Below, piece by piece: positions 1 to 8,812 of a stretch of 64,000 nt of DNA. The stretch's first letter is position 1. Each line of letters opens with the position of its first letter. This DNA is from Flavobacterium sp. NRK1. Its GTDB lineage: Bacteria > Bacteroidota > Bacteroidia > Flavobacteriales > Flavobacteriaceae. Where the stretch lies: positions 1,113,341 to 1,177,340 of the forward strand of contig NZ_JAMXLA010000001.1 of the NCBI RefSeq assembly GCF_024054175.1, in the 5' to 3' direction. The notes beneath the pieces are model-generated. The model saw only the letters and a list, made by a program, of their open reading frames with translations. It searched no databases and was not told the DNA's origin. The position numbers and the translations under genes were made by a program.

Positions 1-219
1 AGCATCAACAACCTCCGGTTGATTACCTAAAGGATTGCTCATATTGCTTCCCCATCCCCAAAGTGTTCCGTCTTCTTTTATTGCAACGGTACAAAATCCT
101 CCTGAAGCAATTGTTTTCCAGCATTGTCCATCTGTCCTTACAGGATCATCTCCTCTTTTTTGTCCCTGCGCCTGCCACATAAAGCCCGTAGCAAGCAATA
201 ATAGTAGAATTTTTTTCAT
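1..219 (-). CDS. RCC1-repeat secreted protein, 5' part only
   Basis: The first 73 codons of a minus-strand gene lie in the window; the rest runs off the left edge. The product starts with a Sec signal peptide (MKKILLLLLATGFMWQAQGQ) and continues into WKTIASGGFCTVAIKEDG followed by TLWGWGSN, the signature of an RCC1/BLIP-II-type seven-bladed propeller repeat. Bacterial members are usually exported, and in Bacteroidota many end in a type IX sorting domain, which cannot be checked here. The ATG at 219-217 begins a good signal peptide, so the start is secure. Domain assignment is good; biological role unknown. Confidence 0.75.
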   Translation of the reverse strand, partial: MKKILLLLLATGFMWQAQGQKRGDDPVRTDGQCWKTIASGGFCTVAIKEDGTLWGWGSNMSNPLGNQPEVVDA

Positions 220-332
220 ATAGTTGGTGGTTTTAGTTTTATGATAACGATTTATAGTAATGAAAATTGTTTAAATGTAAGATTTTTACTAATTATAAAC
301 TTTCCTTACATGGCACTTCAATCAACTAATTA

Positions 333-1553
333 TTAATTCATACTGCATCCCCCTTCAACCGTAAAGTCAGGTTGGTAAAGGTTATTTGTTATATTAAAAA
401 GGTACCCTTCATAATTGCCGTTATCAATTATATTTTGAATTGCGCAAAAGTTGGCAAGTACTTCATTACCAGATATATTTATAAAGCCTTCAAAACTTAT
501 AACATTCTGTAAACCATCAAGTGTTTCAAGCATTTTATTGTTGCTAATTCCAAGCCCGCTGGGAAAATCGTTACTATTTTTATTGTCAATTTCAGTTAGC
601 CCGCTCAATCCATTTAATGATATAAGCTTAGGATTATCAGTTATAGTAATATTATTCATAACAGTAAAATTGGCAAGCCCATCAATATTGGTAAGCTCCA
701 GATTGTTCATAAAGACTATATTTTCGAGTCCGGTAACCTGCAGCATTGGAGTAAGGGAATTAAAAAAAGAAGTTCCCTTTATTGTAAGCGATTTTAATGT
801 TATGCCTTCTACACCGGCAATTGACTCAAGGGAGGAATTATCTTCCAGTCTCAGGTCATCAATATTTTCTATTGCATCCAGGCCGTTAAGAGACTGAAAT
901 TGTTCATTTTCTTGTATTCTTAACAATGAAACTGACTTGAGTCCCGATAAGCCATTAAGGTTTTTAAGCGATGCATTGTCCCAAATGTAAAGTTCATTTA
1001 AGCTGGTAATGCCTTCTAACCCTAAAACTTCCAAACCTTCATTAAAACTTATACCTATATTGGCACCTGTATGTATTGTAGCATTTTTTAATATCGCTAT
1101 ACTTTTAAGGTTGTTGTTCCGCACAATACCCAACCCGTTGCCAAGTGTTTTTATTCCTTCAAGCCCTTCCAAGTCTTCAAGCAGATTATTATTAGAAATC
1201 AGCAGATTGCCACCAATGTTTATAATATTATGAAGCCCTTTTAGATTCTGAAGATAAGGGTTATTGATGATTTTCAATGAACTCTCCACATTTAGCAGGC
1301 TTTTAAGCGGAGTAAGATCTGTTATGTTACTCATACCATCTTCAGAACCGATGGTTAAATTAAGTACAGAACAATAATCAGTATCTTTAAAGGCATTTAT
1401 ATCAGCCTGAGTTAATAAAACAACAGATTCTTTACTTGCACATGGCAGTGTAATAATCTCGTCGGGATCTGTATGGGTTACAGTTTTATCATCATCATTA
1501 CTGCAGCTAAAAGTTAGTGCAGCTACAAAAAGGTAAGGCAGAATTTTTTTCAT
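333..1553 (-). CDS. receptor-L-domain lipoprotein (copy 1)
   Basis: A 406-aa predicted lipoprotein. The signal peptide ends in a lipobox (LTFSC, Cys17) followed by SNDDD, typical of exported Bacteroidota lipoproteins. The body consists of irregular LRR-like repeats of the receptor-L type (patterns such as LxGLxxIxxIxGxLxIxxN), ending in a Cys-containing tail (VEGGCSMN). A longer in-frame start at 1580 exists, but the ATG at 1553 begins directly at the signal peptide and the neighbouring paralogue starts at the same place. The N- and C-termini are nearly identical to copy 2 at 1635-2846, while the middle differs, pointing to tandem duplication with diversification. Probably binds a ligand or partner at the cell surface; the ligand is unknown. 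Confidence 0.75.
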   Translation of the reverse strand: MKKILPYLFVAALTFSCSNDDDKTVTHTDPDEIITLPCASKESVVLLTQADINAFKDTDYCSVLNLTIGSEDGMSNITDLTPLKSLLNVESSLKIINNPYLQNLKGLHNIINIGGNLLISNNNLLEDLEGLEGIKTLGNGLGIVRNNNLKSIAILKNATIHTGANIGISFNEGLEVLGLEGITSLNELYIWDNASLKNLNGLSGLKSVSLLRIQENEQFQSLNGLDAIENIDDLRLEDNSSLESIAGVEGITLKSLTIKGTSFFNSLTPMLQVTGLENIVFMNNLELTNIDGLANFTVMNNITITDNPKLISLNGLSGLTEIDNKNSNDFPSGLGISNNKMLETLDGLQNVISFEGFINISGNEVLANFCAIQNIIDNGNYEGYLFNITNNLYQPDFTVEGGCSMN

Positions 1554-1634
1554 TGGTTTTATAATGATTGGTTTATACAAATATATAATTTTACCGTTAA
1601 CGAAAAATACTACAAAACAGAATGTATCCTAATA

Positions 1635-2846
1635 TTAATCCATACTGCAACCACCTTCAACAGTAAAGTCAGGTTGGTATAGATTACCACTAATAAAACT
1701 TGAAGGATAATTATATACACCATGATCTATGATATATTGGATCGCACAAAAATCTGAAAGTGCAGGATTCCCGGAAACATTTAGCACTCCATTAAATTCA
1801 GTAATACCCTGAAGTCCTTCAAGAGTTTGCAATGCATTATTATCTGAAATGAAAAGTGTTGCATATGCAGGCGATATATCTTTCACAACCTTAAGATTGC
1901 CAAGAGCTGTAAGTGAAGTAAGCCCCGGATTATTTGTTAGCAACAGATAGTTTACTTCGGTAACACTATTAAGGCCATCAAGAGAGGTTAACCCTTCATT
2001 TGAAAACAGCCGTATATTATGTATTGAAGTATTATGCAAAGGAGTAAGCGCATTCAAAGAAACCGTTTCTGAAATCTCCAGCCTATCCAGCTCCGCAATA
2101 TCCTCTAATCCTGATATAGATTGCAATACCGGACATGCCTTAATAATTAATTCATCCAGGTTTGTTAAAGAATTTAATTCCAAAGCCTCCAAAGCATTAC
2201 TATTTGCAATATTTATAGAATAAGCCGTTTTTAAATCAGAAAATCCCGTAAGATTTTTCAATCCCGTATTACCTATCACAATATTATATGCAGCAGTTAC
2301 CCCCTCAAACGACATTGCGTTTAACAGCGGATTATCTGTTATTGTTATATTAACATCGTCATCCGGCACAACATTTTTTAGTCCTGTAGCATCAGTTAGT
2401 GCAGCATTGCCGGAAACAAATATGTTACCCTTTGTCGTTTTAAGGTTTGACAAGGCATCAAGCGATACAAGCGCGGGGTTGTTTACTATGCTTAGATTTC
2501 CTCCAGCATTTATAATATTGTGAAGCCCATATAGGTTTGTAAGCTGCACATTATAACTTATTGATATCTCTCTTTGTACATTAAGAATGCTCGATAATGG
2601 GGTAAGATCAGTAATATCGCTTGGCCAGTCAGGCGATCCTATTTTTAAGTCACCGACAGAGCAATAACCCAATGCAGCAAAATTGTTTACTTCTTCCTGA
2701 GTATTTAGAATAAGCGTTATACTATTTGCACAAGGCAAAAGATTAATATCATCCGGATCTGAAGGTGTAGTTGTTGTTTTATCATCATCATTACTGCAGC
2801 TAAAAGTTAGTGCAGCTACAAACAGGTAAGGCAGAATTTTTTTCAT
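1635..2846 (-). CDS. receptor-L-domain lipoprotein (copy 2)
   Basis: A 403-aa paralogue of the gene immediately downstream (81 bp away on the same strand). The first 24 residues (signal peptide, lipobox Cys17, SNDDDK) and the last 15 residues are almost the same as in copy 1. The repeats between them, such as LTPLSSILNVQREISISYN and LQTLEGLQGITEFNG, diverge. The family is a set of LRR-like L-domain repeats found in secreted Bacteroidota proteins, presumably for protein or glycan recognition. The window has a third, more distant member at 23747-25009. The two tandem copies may be one transcription unit, since no terminator is visible in the short gap. Confidence 0.75.
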   Translation of the reverse strand: MKKILPYLFVAALTFSCSNDDDKTTTTPSDPDDINLLPCANSITLILNTQEEVNNFAALGYCSVGDLKIGSPDWPSDITDLTPLSSILNVQREISISYNVQLTNLYGLHNIINAGGNLSIVNNPALVSLDALSNLKTTKGNIFVSGNAALTDATGLKNVVPDDDVNITITDNPLLNAMSFEGVTAAYNIVIGNTGLKNLTGFSDLKTAYSINIANSNALEALELNSLTNLDELIIKACPVLQSISGLEDIAELDRLEISETVSLNALTPLHNTSIHNIRLFSNEGLTSLDGLNSVTEVNYLLLTNNPGLTSLTALGNLKVVKDISPAYATLFISDNNALQTLEGLQGITEFNGVLNVSGNPALSDFCAIQYIIDHGVYNYPSSFISGNLYQPDFTVEGGCSMD

Positions 2847-3114
2847 TATTTTTAGGTTGGTTATTCACAAATTTAGGAAAAGCTTAATTACAAAATTAAT
2901 TTATAAAATTGCAATATCAGGAAAGTTCCTGAAAACAAAATTCCATCTTTAATAGTAAACATTCTTTAATAATGATGCAACAAACTCTATAAGGTTGCGT
3001 AATTTTAACAAAAAAAATAATATTAATATAGTAAAAATCTCTGAGGGACTTCTATTAATTATACCATCCTATTCTCATTTTTCCTGATTTTTCCTTTCGC
3101 AAAGAAAAAATCCT

Positions 3115-3122
3115 TACTTTCG
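3115..3122 (+). promoter_or_regulatory. ileS promoter -7 box in intergenic 2847-3149
   Basis: The 303-bp AT-rich space between the divergent L-domain lipoprotein and ileS holds no gene. TACTTTCG, one mismatch from the Bacteroidota TAnnTTTG element, sits 27 bp before the ileS ATG. I see no T-box-like leader, as expected outside Firmicutes. Nothing else recognisable was found in the gap. Confidence 0.4.
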
Positions 3123-3149
3123 CAAATCAATTTTTTTGCACGCATTATA

Positions 3150-6100
3150 ATGAGTAATAAGTTTACTGAATATAAAGCACTTGACCTCCCTACAGTGGCT
3201 ACTGAAGTGCTTGATTTCTGGAAGAAAGAGAATATTTTTGACAAGAGCGTTACTACCCGCGAGGGCAAACCGCAATATGTGTTTTTTGAAGGCCCGCCTT
3301 CGGCAAACGGCCTACCCGGCATTCACCACGTTATGGCGCGTGCCATTAAAGATATTTTTTGCCGTTACCAAACCCAGAAAGGATACCAGGTTAAACGTAA
3401 GGCAGGATGGGATACGCACGGACTTCCGGTTGAACTTGGAACCGAAAAAGAACTCGGAATTACAAAAGAAGATATTGGCAAAACCATATCTATAGAAGAA
3501 TATAACGAGGCGTGTAAACGCACCGTAATGCGCTACACTGATGTGTGGAACGATCTAACCGAAAAAATGGGCTACTGGGTAGATATGGAAGACCCGTATG
3601 TTACCTACAAACCAAAATACATGGAATCGGTTTGGTGGCTGCTAAAACAAATTTATGACAAAGGCCTTTTATACAAAGGTTATACCATACAGCCGTATTC
3701 GCCTAAAGCAGGTACAGGATTAAGCTCGCACGAAGTAAACCAGCCCGGCGCATACCGCGACGTGACAGATACTACTATTGTAGCGCAGTTTAAAACCATT
3801 GCCAATACATTACCGGAAGCTCTTAAAGGTTTTGGGCCTGTTGACATCATGGCATGGACAACTACACCGTGGACACTGCCAAGCAACACAGCACTTACTG
3901 TTGGGCCAAACATTGACTATGTTTTGGTGCAGACTTTTAACCAGTACACATTTGAACCTATCAATGTAGTATTGGCGAAAAACCTTGTAGGTAAACAGTT
4001 TGGCAAAGGCTATTCAGAAGCATCTGAACATAAAGATTTTTTAAATTTTGCATTAAAATGGTTGTATTCTGTAGAACAGAATTCTAATGCAGATAAATAT
4101 CCAAAACTTGAAAAATGGTTCAAAAGCCTATCAAATGATGACAAGGGTTATCTTAGAGGGGAAAACAATGGAGCTACTGACGTTGATTCTATTAGAAAAC
4201 ACATTAAATCACTTATAGCTGACACAAAGAATACCATTCCCTATACTATTTTAGCTGAAGCTAAAGGAAAAGACCTTGTAGGTATTCGTTATGAGCAGTT
4301 ACTACCCTTTGTACTGCCATACCAAAATCCTGAAAATGCTTTCCGCGTTATATCGGGTGACTTTGTTACTACCGAAGACGGTACAGGTATAGTACACACA
4401 GCTCCTACTTTTGGTGCAGATGATGCCAAGGTAGCAAAAGAAGCTAAGCCGGAAGTTCCGCCAATGCTTGTGCTGGATGCAAACGGAAACCCAATTCCGC
4501 TGGTTGACCTTCAGGGTAAGTTTACACACCATGTAGATACGCTTGAAAACCCTAACGGACAGCCATTACAACTGGCAGGCAAATATGTTAAGAACGAATA
4601 TTATGATGCAGGTACTGCACCGGAAAGATCTGCCGATGTGGAAATCTCTATTTACCTGAAAGAAAATAATAAAGCATTTAAGGTAGAAAAATATGTTCAC
4701 AGCTACCCACACTCATGGAGAACTGACGAACCTTTACTATACTACCCTCTTGACAGCTGGTTCATTAAAATGACCGACGTTAAAGAGCGCATGTTTGACC
4801 TTAACGACACTATAAACTGGAAACCTAAAGCTACCGGAGAGGGACGTTTTGGCAACTGGCTTAAAAATGCTAACGACTGGAACCTGTCGCGTTCGCGCTA
4901 CTGGGGTATTCCGTTACCGATATGGAGAACTGAGGATAAAACCGAAGAAGTACTTATTGGCTCTGCCGAAGAGCTTTACAATGAAATAGAAAAAGCTATT
5001 GCAGCAGGCGTTCAGGATAAAAACCCGTTTGCAGGCTTTAAGCCGGGCGACATGAGCGATGCCAACTATGACCTTATCGACCTGCATAAAAATGTTGTTG
5101 ACAGCATTACACTGGTTTCGCCATCAGGCAAACCTATGAAACGCGAAAGCGACCTTATAGACGTTTGGTTTGATAGCGGTGCAATGCCGTATGCTCAATG
5201 GCACTATCCGTTTGAAAATAAAGAACTTATTGACAACAATATTGCCTTCCCTGCCGATTTTATTGCCGAAGGGGTAGATCAGACACGCGGATGGTTCTAT
5301 ACACTTCACGCTATCGGAACATTAGTATTCGATCAGGTGGCATATAAAAATGTAGTTTCAAACGGACTTGTATTAGACAAAAACGGACAAAAAATGAGCA
5401 AGCGCCTTGGCAATGCTGTAGATCCGTTTACTACTCTTGCCGAATATGGCCCCGATGCTACCCGTTGGTATATGATCAGCAACGCTAACCCTTGGGACAA
5501 CCTTAAATTTGACATTGAGGGAGTGGCCGAAGTACGACGTAAGTTCTTTGGTACTCTATATAATACCTATTCATTCTTTGCTCTTTATGCCAATATTGAC
5601 GGCTTTAACTATAGTGAGCCGGAAGTACCAATAAATGAAAGGCCGGAAATAGACCGTTGGATTTTATCGGAACTAAATACACTTATAAAAGATGTGGATA
5701 GTTTTTATGCCGATTATGAGCCTACTAAAGCTGCCCGTGCAATATCAGACTTCGTTCAGGAAAACCTGAGCAACTGGTATGTGCGCCTTTGCCGCCGCCG
5801 TTTCTGGAAAGGTGAATATGCACAGGACAAAATTGCTGCTTACCAGACACTTTACACCTGCCTTGTTACCGTAGCAAAACTAAGTGCGCCAATAGCACCT
5901 TTCTTTATGGACAGATTGTACAAAGATTTAACACAAGCTTCACAGTCAGAAAGATTTGAGAGCGTACATTTGGCCGATTTTCCTGCATATGCTGATAACT
6001 TTGTTGATAAATCGCTTGAAAGCAGGATGCAGAAAGCACAGACAATATCATCACTGGTACTTTCATTAAGGAAAAAAGAGATGATAAAAGTGCGCCAGCC

Positions 6101-6749
6101 ACTGCAAAGGGTAATGATTCCGGTACTTGACGAAAGTCAGAAAGCCGAGATAGAAGCCGTTGCAGAGCTTATAAAGGCTGAGGTTAACGTGAAGGAGATA
6201 CAGCTTATGGATGATGCAAGCGGAGTGCTTGTTAAGCAGGTTAAACCTAATTTTAAAGCATTAGGCCCACGCTTCGGCAAAGATATGGGACTGATTTCTA
6301 AAGAGATACAAAATTTCTCTCAGGAACAGATCAATGAGATAGACAAGAATGGCAGTCTGGATATTGTAATATCAGGAAAAAGTATTACTTTAACAACTGA
6401 AGATGTAGAAATTACTTCGCAGGATATTCCAGGCTGGTTAGTAGCAAATGCCGGCGGTATAACCGTAGCGCTGGATATAACAATTACCGACGAACTGAAA
6501 AAAGAAGGTATTGCCCGCGAACTGGTTAACAGGATACAGAATATTAGAAAAGACAGCGGTTTTGAAGTAACCGACAGGATAAGGGTATACCTTAAAGACA
6601 ATAATATCTTACAGGATGCCGTTATTGCGAATGAAGAATACATTAAGAGTGAAACACTTACCGATGAGCTCATCTTTAAAAACGAAATAGCTAACGGTAC
6701 CGAAATAGAATTTGACGAAATAAAAACCTTATTATTAATTTCAAAATAA
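3150..6749 (+). CDS. ileS: isoleucyl-tRNA synthetase
   Basis: A 1199-aa class I synthetase that charges tRNA-Ile in the cytoplasm. The N-terminal Rossmann fold has the HIGH-equivalent GIHH at residues 57-60 and GWDTHGLPVE near 88-97. A CP1 editing domain (TTPWTLPSN, then GDFVTTEDGTGIVHTAPTFG) follows, then a second catalytic half with KMSKR near residue 750 and the C-terminal anticodon-binding region. The GWDTHG form resembles the eukaryote-like type of IleRS. The editing domain carries an additional stretch of about 60-70 residues (roughly 290-360) whose codons are more AT-rich than the flanks; I recall no such insert in relatives. A DksA-like gene follows 7 bp downstream, probably in the same operon. 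Confidence 0.97.
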   Translation: MSNKFTEYKALDLPTVATEVLDFWKKENIFDKSVTTREGKPQYVFFEGPPSANGLPGIHHVMARAIKDIFCRYQTQKGYQVKRKAGWDTHGLPVELGTEKELGITKEDIGKTISIEEYNEACKRTVMRYTDVWNDLTEKMGYWVDMEDPYVTYKPKYMESVWWLLKQIYDKGLLYKGYTIQPYSPKAGTGLSSHEVNQPGAYRDVTDTTIVAQFKTIANTLPEALKGFGPVDIMAWTTTPWTLPSNTALTVGPNIDYVLVQTFNQYTFEPINVVLAKNLVGKQFGKGYSEASEHKDFLNFALKWLYSVEQNSNADKYPKLEKWFKSLSNDDKGYLRGENNGATDVDSIRKHIKSLIADTKNTIPYTILAEAKGKDLVGIRYEQLLPFVLPYQNPENAFRVISGDFVTTEDGTGIVHTAPTFGADDAKVAKEAKPEVPPMLVLDANGNPIPLVDLQGKFTHHVDTLENPNGQPLQLAGKYVKNEYYDAGTAPERSADVEISIYLKENNKAFKVEKYVHSYPHSWRTDEPLLYYPLDSWFIKMTDVKERMFDLNDTINWKPKATGEGRFGNWLKNANDWNLSRSRYWGIPLPIWRTEDKTEEVLIGSAEELYNEIEKAIAAGVQDKNPFAGFKPGDMSDANYDLIDLHKNVVDSITLVSPSGKPMKRESDLIDVWFDSGAMPYAQWHYPFENKELIDNNIAFPADFIAEGVDQTRGWFYTLHAIGTLVFDQVAYKNVVSNGLVLDKNGQKMSKRLGNAVDPFTTLAEYGPDATRWYMISNANPWDNLKFDIEGVAEVRRKFFGTLYNTYSFFALYANIDGFNYSEPEVPINERPEIDRWILSELNTLIKDVDSFYADYEPTKAARAISDFVQENLSNWYVRLCRRRFWKGEYAQDKIAAYQTLYTCLVTVAKLSAPIAPFFMDRLYKDLTQASQSERFESVHLADFPAYADNFVDKSLESRMQKAQTISSLVLSLRKKEMIKVRQPLQRVMIPVLDESQKAEIEAVAELIKAEVNVKEIQLMDDASGVLVKQVKPNFKALGPRFGKDMGLISKEIQNFSQEQINEIDKNGSLDIVISGKSITLTTEDVEITSQDIPGWLVANAGGITVALDITITDELKKEGIARELVNRIQNIRKDSGFEVTDRIRVYLKDNNILQDAVIANEEYIKSETLTDELIFKNEIANGTEIEFDEIKTLLLISK

Positions 6750-6756
6750 GTTGACA

Positions 6757-7137
6757 ATGGTAGATGAGCAAATACGATACTCTGATGCTGACCTTGCAGA
6801 GTTTAGGGAATTAATTACCAAAAAAATTGAGAAAGCCAAAGCTGACTTAGATTTAATACGTAGTGCCTATATGAATGACCTTAACAACGGAACCGATGAT
6901 ACATCGCCTACGTTTAAGGCTTTTGAAGAAGGCAGCGAAACAATGTCTAAAGAGGCAAACTCTCAGCTGGCAATACGTCAGGAAAAGTTTATTCGCGACC
7001 TTAAAAATGCCCTTATCAGGATTGAAAACAAAACCTACGGCATTTGCAAAGTAACCGGTAAGCTTATCAACAAGGAAAGACTAAAGCTGGTGCCACATGC
7101 TACAATGAGCATCGAGGCAAAAAATATGCAGCGATAA
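6757..7137 (+). CDS. TraR/DksA-family protein with degenerate zinc finger
   Basis: A 126-aa protein of the DksA/TraR superfamily. It has an N-terminal helical/coiled-coil part (residues 10-80) and the C-terminal signature YGICKVTGKLINKERLKLVP, where the family's zinc finger lies. Only one of the four zinc-ligand cysteines remains; the second CxxC is replaced by MSIEAK, so metal binding is unlikely. The ATG at 6757 is preferred over an in-frame TTG at 6751. It follows ileS by 7 bp. The ileS, dksA-like, lspA order is a neighbourhood I recall from Bacteroidota; here lspA is displaced by about 1.7 kb. It may act on RNA polymerase through the secondary channel, but this is inference. Confidence 0.8.
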   Translation: MVDEQIRYSDADLAEFRELITKKIEKAKADLDLIRSAYMNDLNNGTDDTSPTFKAFEEGSETMSKEANSQLAIRQEKFIRDLKNALIRIENKTYGICKVTGKLINKERLKLVPHATMSIEAKNMQR

Positions 7138-7140
7138 TAT

Positions 7141-7169
7141 AAAAAGCCGTCCCAAAAGGACGGCTTTTT
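7141..7169 (+). terminator. intrinsic terminator of ileS/dksA-like operon
   Basis: Arms AGCCGTCC and GGACGGCT around a CAAAA loop, with A-tract upstream and five T downstream, 3 bp after the stop codon. A textbook Rho-independent structure. Confidence 0.9.
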
Positions 7170-7200
7170 GCTTTTATAATATTCACAGATGATGACCTAA

Positions 7201-7290
7201 GTCATTCTGAATGCAGCGCAGTGGAGTGAAGAATCTCAAATTTAATTCGAGTTACTTGGAATTGAAAAAGATCCTTCGTACCTCAGGATG
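7201..7290. repeat. family-A palindromic repeat, complete copy
   Basis: Begins GTCATTCTGAATGCAGCGCA, passes AGTGAAGAATCT, and ends in a diverged inverted half (GATCCTTCGTACCTCAGGATG). The interior, with ATTCGAGTTACTTGGAATTG, is shared with the copies at 7719-7812 and 7823-7912. This MITE-like family is used here as 'family A'. Other members or halves occur at 33669-33705 and 44847-44929. Confidence 0.85.
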
Positions 7291-7302
7291 AAAAGCCATA
7301 TA

Positions 7303-7336
7303 TCATTCTGAACGAAGTGCAGTGGAGTGAAGAATC
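7303..7336. repeat. family-A left half, abutting GIY-YIG gene
   Basis: Starts TCATTCTGAACGAAGTGCAG and ends GAAGAATCT exactly at the stop codon of the minus-strand GIY-YIG gene. The matching inverted half lies on the other side of that gene at 7683-7707, so the gene sits where other copies have only a short interior. Confidence 0.8.
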
Positions 7337-7647
7337 TATTCAATATCATCATTCAAAAACTTCCATTCAGGATTAAATCCATTAATGAGAGCTTCTTTTT
7401 TAGCTCTAACCCAGCCCTTAATTTCTTTTTCGCGGGCAATTCCTGTTTCTGCATCTTGATAATGTTCCCAATAAACAAGATACCAACATTTGTATTTAGT
7501 TGTAAATGCCTTTGAATTTGCTTCAGGATTCTGATGGTAATATAATCGGGCTTTTAACTCATTAGTAAATCCGGTATATAAAACAGTTTTCTTCTTATTT
7601 GTAAGTATATAAACGTAGTAGTTATGAGTACCTAAAGTTTTTTGCAT
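7336..7647 (-). CDS. GIY-YIG nuclease domain protein, repeat-bracketed
   Basis: A 103-aa single-domain GIY-YIG protein (UPF0213/YhbQ-like size). The hallmark is YYVYILTNKKKTVLYTGFTN near residues 10-28, with Arg in LKARLYYH and Glu in AREKEIKGW as likely catalytic residues. Family members are Mg-dependent DNA endonucleases, and small stand-alone ones are often poorly characterised. The gene lies between inverted halves of the family-A repeat and its stop codon falls inside the left one. It interrupts the expected ileS/dksA-like/lspA neighbourhood. I infer a role in the mobility or maintenance of the repeat; sequence alone does not prove it. Confidence 0.85.
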   Translation of the reverse strand: MQKTLGTHNYYVYILTNKKKTVLYTGFTNELKARLYYHQNPEANSKAFTTKYKCWYLVYWEHYQDAETGIAREKEIKGWVRAKKEALINGFNPEWKFLNDDIE

Positions 7648-7682
7648 TGAATTAGTATTAGGATATAAATTTATAAAAATTT

Positions 7683-7707
7683 AGATTCTTCCTTCGTCAG
7701 AATGACA
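7683..7707. repeat. family-A right half, upstream of GIY-YIG gene
   Basis: AGATTCTTCCTTCGTCAG followed by AATGACA, the inverse complement of the start of family A. With 7303-7336 it brackets the nuclease gene as an inverted repeat. Confidence 0.75.
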
Positions 7708-7718
7708 AAACCCCCGAT

Positions 7719-7956
7719 GTCATTCTGAACGAAACGCAGTGGAGTGAAGAATCTCACATTTTAATTCGAGTTACTTGGAATTGAAAAAGATCCTTCATAC
7801 CTCAGGATGACAAAACCCCAATGTCATTCTGAATGCAGCGTAGCGTAGTGAAGAATCTCAAATTTAATTCAAGTTACTTGAAATTGAAAAATATCCTTCG
7901 TACCTCAGGACGCAACGCATGCCATTCTGAATGCAGCGCAACGGAATAAAGAATCT
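7719..7956. repeat. three further family-A copies in tandem
   Basis: Complete copies lie at 7719-7812 and 7823-7912 and a half copy at 7921-7956. The two complete ones share the interior found at 7201-7290. The 436-bp space 7648-8083 holds only these repeats and, from 7957, a very AT-rich stretch that must carry the promoter of the next gene. Confidence 0.85.
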
Positions 7957-8083
7957 AAAAAGAATACTTTAAAATAATTGCAATATTTTAAAAGTAAAAT
8001 TGCGTCAAATAAAAATAATTAACACTTTATTTAACAATCATTTTTTTATGTATTATTGTATATAACTTAATATATTATAATAC

Positions 8084-8683
8084 ATGAAAAAACTGTTGCT
8101 GCTTATACTCTTGCTGCCCTTTGCAGCAATGGCAGATTATTATCCGGGAACTGTAACCTTTAATAACGGATCTACAAAAGATGGCTTAATTGAAATTCCT
8201 GCAAAACACAATCAGAAAGAATTGTTTTTCAAGACAGATGAAAAAGCAAAAAAGACCAAATTTATGGTAGATGATGTTAAGGAATTCACCATTCAGGGTG
8301 AAGACATGAGCACCATAAAATATGTAACACGAAAACTGGCCAACCTTAAAATTTTAAGTACCAAATATAAGATAGAAGACAAAAAATCGTGGGTAAGAAT
8401 TGTAAGGGAAGGAGAAGTAAGTATTATGACGGCTTTTATAAAAACATATAATACAAGCGGTCCTGTATATTATGTGCAAAAACCGGACGAAGATTATTGC
8501 AGGTATCTGGCAGCATTTTATGGCGGGCTTAGTATAAATGAGTTTAAAATGTTTAAAGCAATGGTTAAACTGATATTTAATGACGATTGCCCTAAACTTG
8601 AAGAATCACTTGAAAAAGAAGATTTCAAAGCAAAGGGCCCGGCCATTGTAAGCATATTATATGAACAGGTTTGCGATAACTAA
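8084..8683 (+). CDS. hypothetical secreted protein
   Basis: A 199-aa protein with a clear signal peptide (hydrophobic LLLLILLLPFAAMA, cleavage near residue 17). The mature part is mixed alpha/beta, starting DYYPGTVTFNNGSTKDG, and contains lysine-rich stretches, two C-terminal-half cysteines and no recognised catalytic motif. The start resembles Bacteroidota periplasmic proteins that begin with a short beta-rich 'added-to-store' segment, but I do not recognise the family with certainty. It is a stand-alone gene with its own terminator, between the repeat cluster and lspA. Confidence 0.7.
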   Translation: MKKLLLLILLLPFAAMADYYPGTVTFNNGSTKDGLIEIPAKHNQKELFFKTDEKAKKTKFMVDDVKEFTIQGEDMSTIKYVTRKLANLKILSTKYKIEDKKSWVRIVREGEVSIMTAFIKTYNTSGPVYYVQKPDEDYCRYLAAFYGGLSINEFKMFKAMVKLIFNDDCPKLEESLEKEDFKAKGPAIVSILYEQVCDN

Positions 8684-8693
8684 ATCATAACAT

Positions 8694-8719
8694 AAAAACG
8701 GTTCGAAAGGATCGTTTTT
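8694..8719 (+). terminator. intrinsic terminator
   Basis: AAAAACGGTTC, GAAA loop, GGATCGTTTTT: a stem with two G-U pairs followed by T-rich sequence, 11 bp after the stop of the preceding gene. Confidence 0.75.
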
Positions 8720-8786
8720 CCTTTTTATAATTGTGAAAATTAATGTAATTAGTAGCTACAAAAAACGTTTCTATAATAAATTCCAT

Positions 8787-8794
8787 TATTTTTG
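8787..8794 (+). promoter_or_regulatory. lspA promoter -7 box
   Basis: TATTTTTG matches TAnnTTTG exactly and lies 18 bp before the lspA ATG at 8813. Confidence 0.55.
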
Positions 8795-8812
8795 CGGGTA
8801 AAATTTTTAAAA

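Noticed and set aside
35..223. Plus-strand 62-aa frame at the left edge
   Set aside because: It lies antisense to the RCC1-type gene, which has a signal peptide and clear repeat signature.
6320..6757. 145-aa minus-strand frame under ileS
   Set aside because: Antisense shadow of a well-conserved synthetase C-terminus; Ser/Ile-rich translation without a start context.
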